A stretch of 38,189 bases of DNA from a virus, in IMG/VR virus record IMGVR_UViG_3300027151_000017, positions 1 to 38,189 of that record; one strand, written 5' to 3'. The notes below the pieces were generated by a model, which was not told the origin of the DNA, made no database searches, and saw nothing but the letters and a program-made list of their open reading frames with translations. Each line of letters starts with the position of its first letter. The first letter of the stretch is position 1. Below, piece after piece: positions 33,163 to 38,189 of this stretch. A program made the translations under genes and the position numbers.

Positions 33163-33999
33163 TCAGTCAGTCAGACCCAAGCCTGAGACGGTGGACAGAA
33201 CCCAACCGACAGGGTCGGTTGTCATGAAGTCTTTATCTTCTGTCAGTTTGTCTACGACAACATCGAAGTCCAAACCGGCGTTTCTATGGATATCCACAGG
33301 GATACCGTAGCCACCACCAACTTTGGCACCTTGCTTATCAGCAAGTTTCGACTGCTCCTGCATTGAGAAAAGAACCCTACGGAGCATCGCCGGATGAGCC
33401 ACAGCAAACATGACAGAGTTTATATCCAACATCTGCGAAGATTCATGAATCTTACAGCGGTTGGAGAACTTGCCACCATTGCGACCATCGATGCTTTCAT
33501 CTGCCCACAATTCGATGCCAACACCCAACTTATGCAGAGTGTCAATAAGTGCAACGATAGCAACACCACGACGCAGAATTGTCTCCGCAGGAATGTAATA
33601 CGGACAAGCAACATTGAACACAATTTTGACAACCCGACCCATGGCTCGCTGTTCTTCAGGAACATAATCCAACATACATTCAGGGTCACCCTGAAGGTAT
33701 CTGCCCATGTCAACACTGAACCCACTGTAATTGTGCAAGGTTTGGAATCGTGAATCCAACCGGTCAGCGATACGGTCAGCGACACTGGTGAAAATGTCAT
33801 CGACCTTAGGTCGAACCTCAGACCAGCCAGCCCTTGCCATTGAGATGGCATCAGCCAACGAGGCACACATTGAAAAGTCCTCGTCATCCTTATCGGATGA
33901 CAAAGGATTCGGATTATGCTCCGCATAATCCAGCAGGTCCCAGAACGAGTCGAACGACTCGACATGAACACTGTTGGTATTATAAACCGTAGGTTTCAT
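33163..33999 (-). CDS. Partner of the AAA+ ATPase (possibly DUF7192 family)
   Basis: The ATG at 33999 has AAGGAG at good spacing; the longer frame to 34095 runs into the ATPase gene. The 278-residue protein has a helical N-terminal half with DAISMARAGWSEVRPKV and SVDMGRYLQGDPECMLDYVPEE, then an alpha/beta part VVKIVFNVACPYYIPAE, RRGVAIVALIDTLHKLGVGIELW and HPAMLRRVLFSMQEQ. I recall a phage family with this RG-x-A, ALID-L and HPAM-RR pattern, probably DUF7192, but this is unchecked. The second half could be a von Willebrand A-like fold lacking its metal site. Confidence 0.6.
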   Translation of the reverse strand: MKPTVYNTNSVHVESFDSFWDLLDYAEHNPNPLSSDKDDEDFSMCASLADAISMARAGWSEVRPKVDDIFTSVADRIADRLDSRFQTLHNYSGFSVDMGRYLQGDPECMLDYVPEEQRAMGRVVKIVFNVACPYYIPAETILRRGVAIVALIDTLHKLGVGIELWADESIDGRNGGKFSNRCKIHESSQMLDINSVMFAVAHPAMLRRVLFSMQEQSKLADKQGAKVGGGYGIPVDIHRNAGLDFDVVVDKLTEDKDFMTTDPVGWVLSTVSGLGLTD

Positions 34000-34039
34000 A
34001 ACAACTCCTTTGTTGTGAATGTTGTGAAGATGATGTGCC

Positions 34040-34060
34040 GGTGCCTCAGAATGAGGCACC
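34040..34060 (-). repeat. Perfect 9-bp triloop hairpin across the ATPase stop codon
   Basis: GGTGCCTCA and its complement flank GAA. The hairpin contains the stop codon of the AAA+ gene (34046-34048), like the one at 35436. Confidence 0.8.
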
Positions 34061-35314
34061 AGCGAGCATCTTTGTGGACTGTTCAGGATTCGCACCCTTT
34101 AGGATGGATGCACTGATGACTTCGTCATTGGTGAAGACACCAGTCGTCAGCATTTTGGCACCAGCCAAAGCACCACGAGGCGACACCACAACCTTCAAGC
34201 CGTTGGCTTGAACATTGGCACGAACCTTGCGAACAAAGTTCAACCAGTGTGTAGCAACCTCCGGTTGCAAACCAGTAGCCATAACCATCGCAGTTTCAAT
34301 TGACTCGTCAATTTGAATGTCAGCGGTGACAAACCGGTCAGTGAAAGCCTTATCCAAAGGATTACGACCAACATATTCGGCAGTGGCACCGTTACCGAAG
34401 GTATTGCCAGCAGCGATAGCGACGAAGTCGGCATGACGCTTAACCATACCATCGGGGAACGCCATCCAGCCATTGGCTAGTGCAGAGTTCAGTACACCCA
34501 ACACATTCGGATTACCAGCATCGACCTCATCCAGTAGGAACACTCCACCTTCTTCGAAGCGACGACGAAACTCGGTAGTGACATACTGTCCCGATGCCGA
34601 TATGAACCCCAACAAACTAGCCTCAGAGGTTTGGGCAGTCACCGACTTAGAACCGAACGCCAAGCCAAGGGCTTCAGCGCACTGTTCAGCGATAGTTGAC
34701 TTACCGGTACCAGCCGGACCAACCATAAGAATATGGTTGCGAACCGAGATATGGGCAAGAATCTTTGGGAATTGATGGTGTTGGATACCATCCAACTTCT
34801 TCGGCTCATGGTTCGGAATATGAACCTCGACAACCTTCGGTTGGCGAGACTCAAGTTCGTGAACCTTCCTAATGAGGTTGTAAACAACATCGACTTGACT
34901 GTCGATTCGGTCATTGACCGGTTGCAATTGCTGTTCAACAGCAACCCTGACTTGTTCCAAGTCAACCGATGCTTTTGATGCTTCCTGAACTGCTTTCAGC
35001 AGTTCCTTGATGGCGTTGTCAACGCTCACTTCGTTGCCCTCCTCAGGGATAGGTGATGGTGTCGGTGCCGGCTTCGGAGAAGCCGACCAGTTGGTCTTAA
35101 TTGCATTATAAAAACCATCCAACTCATCCACCGAATGGTGGATGTACGGACGGTCAAACTTGTGACCAAGCATCTTCAATGCTTGACCCTTGTCATTCTT
35201 CGGAAGACAATAGTAGTTCGTCCGTTGGACCCTATCCGGCTTCGCCGGATAATGCCAAAGGACAATGTCAGTGGCGGTATCGACAGATACCACCGTGTTT
35301 GCTTTGCGAGCCAT
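34046..35314 (-). CDS. MoxR-like AAA+ ATPase (AAA_5)
   Basis: A 422-residue AAA+ protein. The N-terminal about 75 residues are a separate domain, followed by a Pro-rich linker (about 79-92) and a predicted coiled coil (about 100-155). The ATPase has Walker A GPAGTGKS (199-206), Walker B VFLLDEVD (258-265), sensor-like IAAGNTFGNG and DRF with the finger Arg. The features are those of MoxR/CobS-type ATPases that remodel a partner protein, often one with a von Willebrand A domain. The next gene downstream (33163) is the likely partner. AAGGAGG precedes the start. Early phage role unknown. Confidence 0.85.
   Translation of the reverse strand: MARKANTVVSVDTATDIVLWHYPAKPDRVQRTNYYCLPKNDKGQALKMLGHKFDRPYIHHSVDELDGFYNAIKTNWSASPKPAPTPSPIPEEGNEVSVDNAIKELLKAVQEASKASVDLEQVRVAVEQQLQPVNDRIDSQVDVVYNLIRKVHELESRQPKVVEVHIPNHEPKKLDGIQHHQFPKILAHISVRNHILMVGPAGTGKSTIAEQCAEALGLAFGSKSVTAQTSEASLLGFISASGQYVTTEFRRRFEEGGVFLLDEVDAGNPNVLGVLNSALANGWMAFPDGMVKRHADFVAIAAGNTFGNGATAEYVGRNPLDKAFTDRFVTADIQIDESIETAMVMATGLQPEVATHWLNFVRKVRANVQANGLKVVVSPRGALAGAKMLTTGVFTNDEVISASILKGANPEQSTKMLAGASF
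35125..35144. repeat. Perfect 8-bp hairpin, loop GAAT
   Basis: CATCCACC and its complement flank GAAT within the ATPase gene. A 7-bp triloop hairpin also lies at 35069-35085. Confidence 0.65.
35233..35251. repeat. Perfect 8-bp hairpin, triloop TTC
   Basis: TATCCGGC and its complement flank TTC within the ATPase gene. Confidence 0.7.
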
Positions 35315-35340
35315 AATGCAACCTCCTTGCTATGGCAAGC

Positions 35341-35381
35341 CGTCGGACCATCCGACGACCATCACACCATCGTAGATGGTG
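35341..35381 (-). repeat. Two 7-bp triloop hairpins in the ATPase leader
   Basis: CGTCGGA with loop CCA (35341-35357) and CACCATC with loop GTA (35365-35381) are both perfect. They lie between the tRNA-like element at 35385 and the ribosome-binding site of the AAA+ gene, separated by a few bases. Confidence 0.75.
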
Positions 35382-35384
35382 CTA

Positions 35385-35432
35385 GTGCATTGTGGGGAAT
35401 CGAACCCCATAAACCACCAACTGGTCAACGCC
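35385..35432 (-). ncRNA. tRNA-like structure lacking the anticodon arm
   Basis: Read on the minus strand this 48-base element has an acceptor stem GGCGTTG with CAATGCA (six pairs including one G-U; the outermost pair is G-A), a D arm ACC-AGTTGGT-GGT with the GG of tRNA D loops, a 3-base linker TTA, and a canonical T arm TGGGG-TTCGATT-CCCCA. There is no anticodon arm and no encoded CCA. It lies in the spacer between the 35450 gene and the AAA+ gene, on the transcribed strand. It may be a decayed tRNA or a selected processing signal for RNase P or Z. Confidence 0.6.
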
Positions 35433-35435
35433 CAC

Positions 35436-35454
35436 TGTGACTCTATGAGTCACA
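35436..35454 (-). repeat. Perfect 8-bp triloop hairpin across a stop codon
   Basis: TGTGACTC and its complement flank TAT. It contains the stop codon of the 35450 gene (35450-35452) and abuts the tRNA-like element. Confidence 0.75.
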
Positions 35455-35851
35455 TCTTGGCTTGATAAGCCTCCAAAGCGGACCGGAACCGGTCCCAATC
35501 GGACTCATACATATCACGCCAAACCACAGGATTACCACCAACGGTGTTAATCCAAAGCCCCTTGCTAATTCGCAAAGACGAACCGACTGTCTCTGCCAAT
35601 TTGGCAGTGCCAGCCTTGTCGGTCATTGAATCCCAACCGATAGACAGCGGTCCCATCCACCAGTCGCCTTCTTCAGCGAATTCGTAAACGAATTCGACCA
35701 TCTCCGTCTTATAGTGTCGAATGACACGAACATTAGCGAAGTCCATGTCGGAGACATAATCTTCGGCTGACCAATTACCAGCGGTCAGTACCTGACCGTC
35801 CTTCCAAGGTGTCACCTTCGGTGACAACGCAGTGATGGATGAAACTCGCAT
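35450..35851 (-). CDS. Early protein of unknown function (133 aa)
   Basis: A 133-residue protein with AGGAGG seven bases before the ATG. The centre has EMVEFVYEFAEEGDWWMGPLSIGW split by Gly, then GLWINTVGGNPVVWRDMY, so it is beta-rich with many Trp. The C-terminal helix is WDRFRSALEAYQ. It is the first gene after the leader with the tRNA-like element at 35897 and lies upstream of the AAA+ gene. I do not recognise it. Confidence 0.55.
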   Translation of the reverse strand: MRVSSITALSPKVTPWKDGQVLTAGNWSAEDYVSDMDFANVRVIRHYKTEMVEFVYEFAEEGDWWMGPLSIGWDSMTDKAGTAKLAETVGSSLRISKGLWINTVGGNPVVWRDMYESDWDRFRSALEAYQAKM

Positions 35852-35878
35852 TATAGAACCTCCTATTGTCTATGCGAT

Positions 35879-35895
35879 TACCGACGAAGTCGGTA
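35879..35895 (-). repeat. 7-bp triloop hairpin before the 35450 gene
   Basis: TACCGAC and its complement flank GAA. On the minus strand it reads nearly the same as the arm inside the tRNA-like element just upstream (ACCGACTTYGTCGGT in both). Confidence 0.75.
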
Positions 35896-35896
35896 G

Positions 35897-35958
35897 CCCT
35901 AAGGACCGGAATCGAACCGGACACCGACAAAGTCGGTGACGCACCAGCGCACCTCAGG
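35897..35958 (-). ncRNA. Compact tRNA-like structure with a hairpin in place of the anticodon arm
   Basis: Read on the minus strand: acceptor CCTGAGG with CCTTAGG (7 pairs, one G-U), then TG, a minimal D arm CGC-TGGT-GCG, a hairpin CACCGAC-TTT-GTCGGTG, and a T arm with the canonical loop TTCGATT on a 4-bp CCGG stem. Total about 62 bases, against about 75 for a tRNA. If the hairpin were read as an anticodon arm it would have C instead of U at position 33 and almost no variable loop, so it is unlikely to decode. It lies in the leader of the 35450 gene. Confidence 0.6.
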
Positions 35959-36460
35959 CGTGGCGTACTTATATACCTGCACAACACCACGCAGGTCACG
36001 GGCAATGGACACACCGAAGGTGTGTACGCACCCCGCCATGCAGTCGGCATAAATGCCGACCACGAGAACCTAGACGCACTTGCTCCTATTATCAGTGCAG
36101 GTCGCCACAAGTGAGAGCGATGCAAAGCACAAGCACCAGTAGAACCTAGGGAAGGGCATTACTCGTAGTGAAACCTAGGGACCAGTGCAAGCCTGACTGA
36201 CCTAACCCCAACCCGAAACCGTAGTCGTGAAACCGTGGGGAACCGCACCACCGACTGACATCCCGTCAAGCCGTGGCATCGGCGTTGCTCTATGGCCACC
36301 GAAACCGGCGGGGCAACGACAAACACCGTAACGGACCCCACAACCACTGTCAAGCATCCCCCCAAAATGGCAACCCCACCGAAGGTGAACCTCGCCTCAG
36401 ACACAGCCGACGCATACCTGAGGCACAGCCACACGCACAGGTCGCACGCCTCAGGCACGC
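35959..36460 (-). other. Long untranslated leader region of the early operon
   Basis: About 500 bases without a convincing gene. It holds two triloop or short-loop hairpins (ACACACC with loop GAA near 36009; GTCGGCAT with its complement near 36042), two copies of AACCTAGGGA, a weak TATATAAG box (about 35967-35974) just upstream of the tRNA-like element, and TTGACA near 36346 without a good -10. The only plus-strand frame of size (36292-36603) lacks a ribosome-binding site. Confidence 0.5.
36143..36181. repeat. Direct repeat AACCTAGGGA, two copies
   Basis: Identical 10-base copies at 36143-36152 and 36172-36181, with a related AACCTAG near 36067. Each contains the palindrome CCTAGG. Possible protein-binding sites in the leader. 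Confidence 0.5.
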
Positions 36461-36489
36461 CCGATAGCAGAACTCGCATCATCTGTCAA
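36461..36489 (-). promoter_or_regulatory. Main early promoter (leftward)
   Basis: On the minus strand a perfect TTGACA (36484-36489) is followed after exactly 17 bases by TATCGG (36461-36466), preceded by TG in the extended position (TGCTATCGG). The start should be near 36454. It would drive the tRNA-like leader, the AAA+ operon and genes to its left. The -10 is only 3 of 6, so help from the array upstream is likely. Confidence 0.65.
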
Positions 36490-36490
36490 G

Positions 36491-36530
36491 TTTTGCATGA
36501 TTATGCACCGTTATGCATGATTATGCAGGG
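36491..36530 (-). promoter_or_regulatory. Four 10-bp-phased repeats directly upstream of the -35
   Basis: On the plus strand the units begin TTTTGCA, TTATGCA, TTATGCA, TTATGCA at 36491, 36501, 36511 and 36521, exactly one helical turn apart; units 1 and 3 share the following TGA, so two 14-base TGCATGATTATGCA copies recur 20 bases apart, each a 5-4-5 inverted repeat. The array ends one base from the TTGACA. That geometry is the place and phasing expected of an activator-binding array. Two weaker GCATGGGGG copies, also 10 bases apart, lie near 36563. Confidence 0.65.
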
Positions 36531-36655
36531 CGATTCTGCTCCTGAGGTGTGCGTGCGCAACACGCATGGGGGTGCATGGGGGGGTGTACGCCCCTATGTG
36601 TGAATGATTCTTTTCCACGAGGGCCAGAGCGACCTCTCCGGATACCCCTGAGGGG

Positions 36656-36730
36656 TGGCTGCCTCGCTTGGGGTCGAACCAAGACTTTACGGATTAACAG
36701 TCCGTTGCACTGCCATTATGCTACGAGGCA
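36656..36730 (-). tRNA. tRNA-Asn (GTT)
   Basis: A full cloverleaf on the minus strand: acceptor TGCCTCG with CGAGGCA (7 pairs), D arm GCAT-AATGGCAG-TGC, anticodon arm ACGGA-CTGTTAA-TCCGT giving anticodon GTT, a short variable loop, T arm with loop TTCGACC, discriminator G and an encoded CCA. It lies 12 bases after the 36743 gene, and a 5-bp ACCCC hairpin with loop TCA follows directly. It is standard in size, unlike the two tRNA-like elements. Confidence 0.95.
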
Positions 36731-36742
36731 CCGCAATATAGG

Positions 36743-37063
36743 TTATGAACCTTTTACCCACTTTTTGTTTTTGGGTTGTGCTGTTTTGCTGGGGGACCAT
36801 TTCACTTTGTCTGCCCAGTAGGCTGCACTGAGTGGGCCACGGGCAATGTTCTTGGCGTGACGGCTTTTGAAGGCTTGTCTTTGCCCAGCGGTTTGGTTGG
36901 TTCGGACACCTTGCTGTCCGAACCGAATTGTCTTGACGGTGCCACCAGACTTCGCTACGACAATATGCGACTTAGTTGGGTGGTTGGGTGTACGCTTTGG
37001 TTTATTGTAGCCGGACACCCCCGCCCTAGCAAGGCGTGGGTCCCTAGAGGTTGGTTTTTTCAT
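36743..37063 (-). CDS. Basic conserved phage/virus protein (DUF6321-like)
   Basis: A 106-residue basic protein. GVSGYNKPKRTPNHPTKSH, KTIRFGQQGVRTN and SRHAKNIARGPLSAAYWADKVKWSP match, as I recall, a small family found in phages and large eukaryotic viruses (probably DUF6321). It is coupled by overlap to the next gene. Roles in virion or nucleic-acid binding are possible; not proven. Confidence 0.65.
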   Translation of the reverse strand: MKKPTSRDPRLARAGVSGYNKPKRTPNHPTKSHIVVAKSGGTVKTIRFGQQGVRTNQTAGQRQAFKSRHAKNIARGPLSAAYWADKVKWSPSKTAQPKNKKWVKGS

Positions 37064-37464
37064 TTACTTTTCCTTGCTTGACGACCAGCCTGTTTGGCTT
37101 TCGGTGTGTTAGGTACGAACTGTTTGCCGGCTTTGGTCCCTTCCCGTTTCTTGCGGGTGGTGGCAGCGTACTCCGCTGCACTGAGCGATTTGATTGCTTT
37201 CTTAGGCAGGTACCGTTCACCGGTTGCTTTGGGGCCTTGGGTGGAAGGCTTACCTGAACGGGTCCCCCATTCCTCTTTGGTCCACTTGCTTAGACTGCGC
37301 TGCTTGCTTGTCTTCGCCCCTTTATAGCCTCCGCCAGCCTTTTCATATGCTTGTGCTAGAAGTTGGGCTTTACGGGCTGACCATTGGCCAGCCCGTCCAC
37401 CTTTTGAACCAGCCATAATCTGGTTTTTTAAACGCTCCCGCAAAGCAGGTTTACTGTAAGACAT
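37060..37464 (-). CDS. Basic conserved phage/virus protein (DUF5872-like)
   Basis: A 134-residue basic protein. LRERLKNQIMAGSKGGRAGQWSARKAQLLA, then GGGYKGAKTSKQRSLSKWTKEEWGTRSGKPS and GERYLPKKAIKSLS, matches the DUF5872 pattern, which also occurs in bacteria and giant viruses. It overlaps both neighbours (TAATG to the one upstream). Function unknown; basic charge suggests nucleic-acid binding. Confidence 0.7.
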   Translation of the reverse strand: MSYSKPALRERLKNQIMAGSKGGRAGQWSARKAQLLAQAYEKAGGGYKGAKTSKQRSLSKWTKEEWGTRSGKPSTQGPKATGERYLPKKAIKSLSAAEYAATTRKKREGTKAGKQFVPNTPKAKQAGRQARKSK

Positions 37465-37625
37465 TACTTGTGCTTAGAGCCTTTCATAATCTTACCATTA
37501 GGCATCTTATGGTAACCCTTGGGGGCAGACTTCTTCTTTGACCCGTACTCTTTCATTCGCTCCTTGGCTGATTCGCTACGCTCATGCTTAGCCTTGGACG
37601 CTTTGGACTTATAGTTACCCGACAT
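37464..37625 (-). CDS. Small basic protein (53 aa)
   Basis: A 53-residue frame with ATG at 37625 and a stop overlapping the next gene's start (TAATG). It is Lys/Ser-rich and contains APKGYHKMPNGKIMKGSKH near the end, a short motif I associate with small proteins of phages and large viruses. Third member of this basic-protein trio. Confidence 0.6.
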   Translation of the reverse strand: MSGNYKSKASKAKHERSESAKERMKEYGSKKKSAPKGYHKMPNGKIMKGSKHK

Positions 37626-37627
37626 GG

Positions 37628-37936
37628 TTACTCCTGCTCTGGTTTATGGTACGGCTTTATAATCTCGATGTCCAAAACCCACCCCAACGGGATGTGGTTA
37701 ATGTCACCGACACACTCGGGGTTGGGTAACTCGGACTCAAAAATGGTCCCAACAACAGTTATGTAATGCTCCTGAACATCATGCCAGATGCGACCCACAG
37801 TGGTCGCAGTAGCATCCTTGGGTTCATAATCAGACACATCATGCCAACCGGCAGCAGGACAATGAGCATCCATCCAACGGACCCGAACCTCCGACCACTC
37901 AGGGATGCCCCTAACTTTGTCAGCCATCAAACCCAT
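37628..37936 (-). CDS. Small early protein (102 aa)
   Basis: A 102-residue protein. The TGATG overlap with the membrane-protein gene supports the ATG at 37936, though 37927 is possible. VRVRWMDAHCPAAGWHDVSDY and ATTVGRIWHDV...ITVVGTI form a strand-rich core like small phage proteins that share a W-x-DAH...GW pattern. No function known. Confidence 0.55.
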   Translation of the reverse strand: MGLMADKVRGIPEWSEVRVRWMDAHCPAAGWHDVSDYEPKDATATTVGRIWHDVQEHYITVVGTIFESELPNPECVGDINHIPLGWVLDIEIIKPYHKPEQE

Positions 37937-38067
37937 CAGTCCAGCACCACCTCGTCGGAATCACGCAACACCTTCAAAAATAGGTAACTGGTTCCCGCCA
38001 AAAACAATGCACAAATGCACAAGCCTGTTAACGGAACCACAACCAGCCCAACAAGCCACTTCCACAC
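37936..38067 (-). CDS. Small membrane protein (43 aa)
   Basis: A GTG at 38065-38067, with GGAG eight bases upstream, opens a 43-residue protein that starts with Trp-Lys and has a hydrophobic helix (about 5-32, LVGLVVVPLTGLCICALFLAG), ending in an acidic tail (DSDEVVLD). Its stop overlaps the next gene by TGATG. Single-span membrane topology is clear; the role is unknown. Confidence 0.55.
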   Translation of the reverse strand: MWKWLVGLVVVPLTGLCICALFLAGTSYLFLKVLRDSDEVVLD

Positions 38068-38189
38068 TGTTTTGTCTCCGCCACATCAACGCTGCCCCCG
38101 CAGGGGCAGCACAATAAACCTAGAAGAAAGGCCATTCGGCTGCTACGCTCACGCTCGCAGCCACCCGTGAGTAACCGTCCCCCCCCCCT
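38068..38189. other. Right-end region with no gene
   Basis: No gene is visible. It holds the hairpin at 38091 and a GGCTGC...GCAGCC pair near 38140, and ends in a run of C, which looks like an end artefact rather than phage sequence. No overlap with the left end of the window was seen. Confidence 0.5.
38091..38110. repeat. Perfect 8-bp GC-rich hairpin, loop CGCA
   Basis: GCTGCCCC and its complement flank CGCA upstream of the leftward genes at the right edge. It could terminate rightward or leftward transcripts, but no U-tract follows. Confidence 0.65.

Noticed and set aside
36159-36482. Minus-strand 107-codon hydrophobic frame
   Set aside because: Its start lies upstream of the predicted transcript start and between the promoter boxes; no SD.
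36491-36530. CRISPR-like repeat array
   Set aside because: Units are 10 bp with no spacers of constant length; phased operator or iteron fits better.
36292-36603. Plus-strand 103-codon open frame in the early leader
   Set aside because: No ribosome-binding site, low complexity, opposite to all neighbours, and it overlaps the promoter and phased repeats.
38181-38189. Terminal run of C as a biological telomere
   Set aside because: A homopolymer at the very edge is more likely an assembly or cloning artefact.

Overview
The window looks like a near-complete genome of a short-tailed (podovirus-like) tailed phage, probably infecting an actinobacterium. The reasoning is as follows. It carries one complete set of head, packaging and nozzle genes: terminase small and large subunits, portal, scaffold, HK97-fold capsid, adaptor, a beta-propeller-like nozzle and a 1734-residue internal virion protein. 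No tape measure, sheath or tail-tube gene was seen. The host guess rests mainly on a secreted Rpf-like muralytic enzyme (30973-31434), a family typical of Actinobacteria. No integrase, repressor-integrase module, DNA polymerase or RNA polymerase was recognised, so it is probably lytic and relies on host polymerases. The right end finishes in a run of C that looks like an assembly or cloning edge.

Layout. Positions 24-24571 are one rightward late block: small terminase, a fibre and receptor-binding module (collagen-like fibre, tail-collar protein, two tandem paralogous tip proteins, a GT2 glycosyltransferase), large terminase, two small membrane proteins (holin candidates), portal, scaffold, capsid, a 12-bp-stem terminator, three very basic proteins, adaptor, nozzle, a second collar protein, internal virion proteins and an M15-like endolysin. 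Genes are packed with ATGA or TAATG overlaps.

Positions 24572-38067 are all leftward. Reading leftward from the right edge: a small membrane protein, a trio of basic proteins, a tRNA-Asn with encoded CCA, an approximately 800-base stretch without a convincing gene that holds a strong promoter preceded by four 10-bp-phased repeats, then a MoxR-like AAA+ ATPase with a partner gene, small early genes, the Rpf-like enzyme, an HTH protein, a Cas4/RecB-like Fe-S exonuclease, a DnaB-like helicase, an AEP-type primase, RusA, a putative nuclease, a sigma-region-4-like protein and an Nmad1/DUF1599-like protein. The two blocks converge at 24571/24572.

The most unusual signals are non-coding. Two tRNA-like structures, one lacking the anticodon arm and one with that arm replaced by a 7-bp triloop hairpin, sit on the sense strand in the leaders of consecutive early genes, each followed by triloop hairpins, a ribosome-binding site and a gene. 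Short perfect hairpins (8-10 bp stems, 3-4 nt loops) also recur through both coding blocks far more often than chance predicts. All protein names come from motif reading by eye; no database search was possible.
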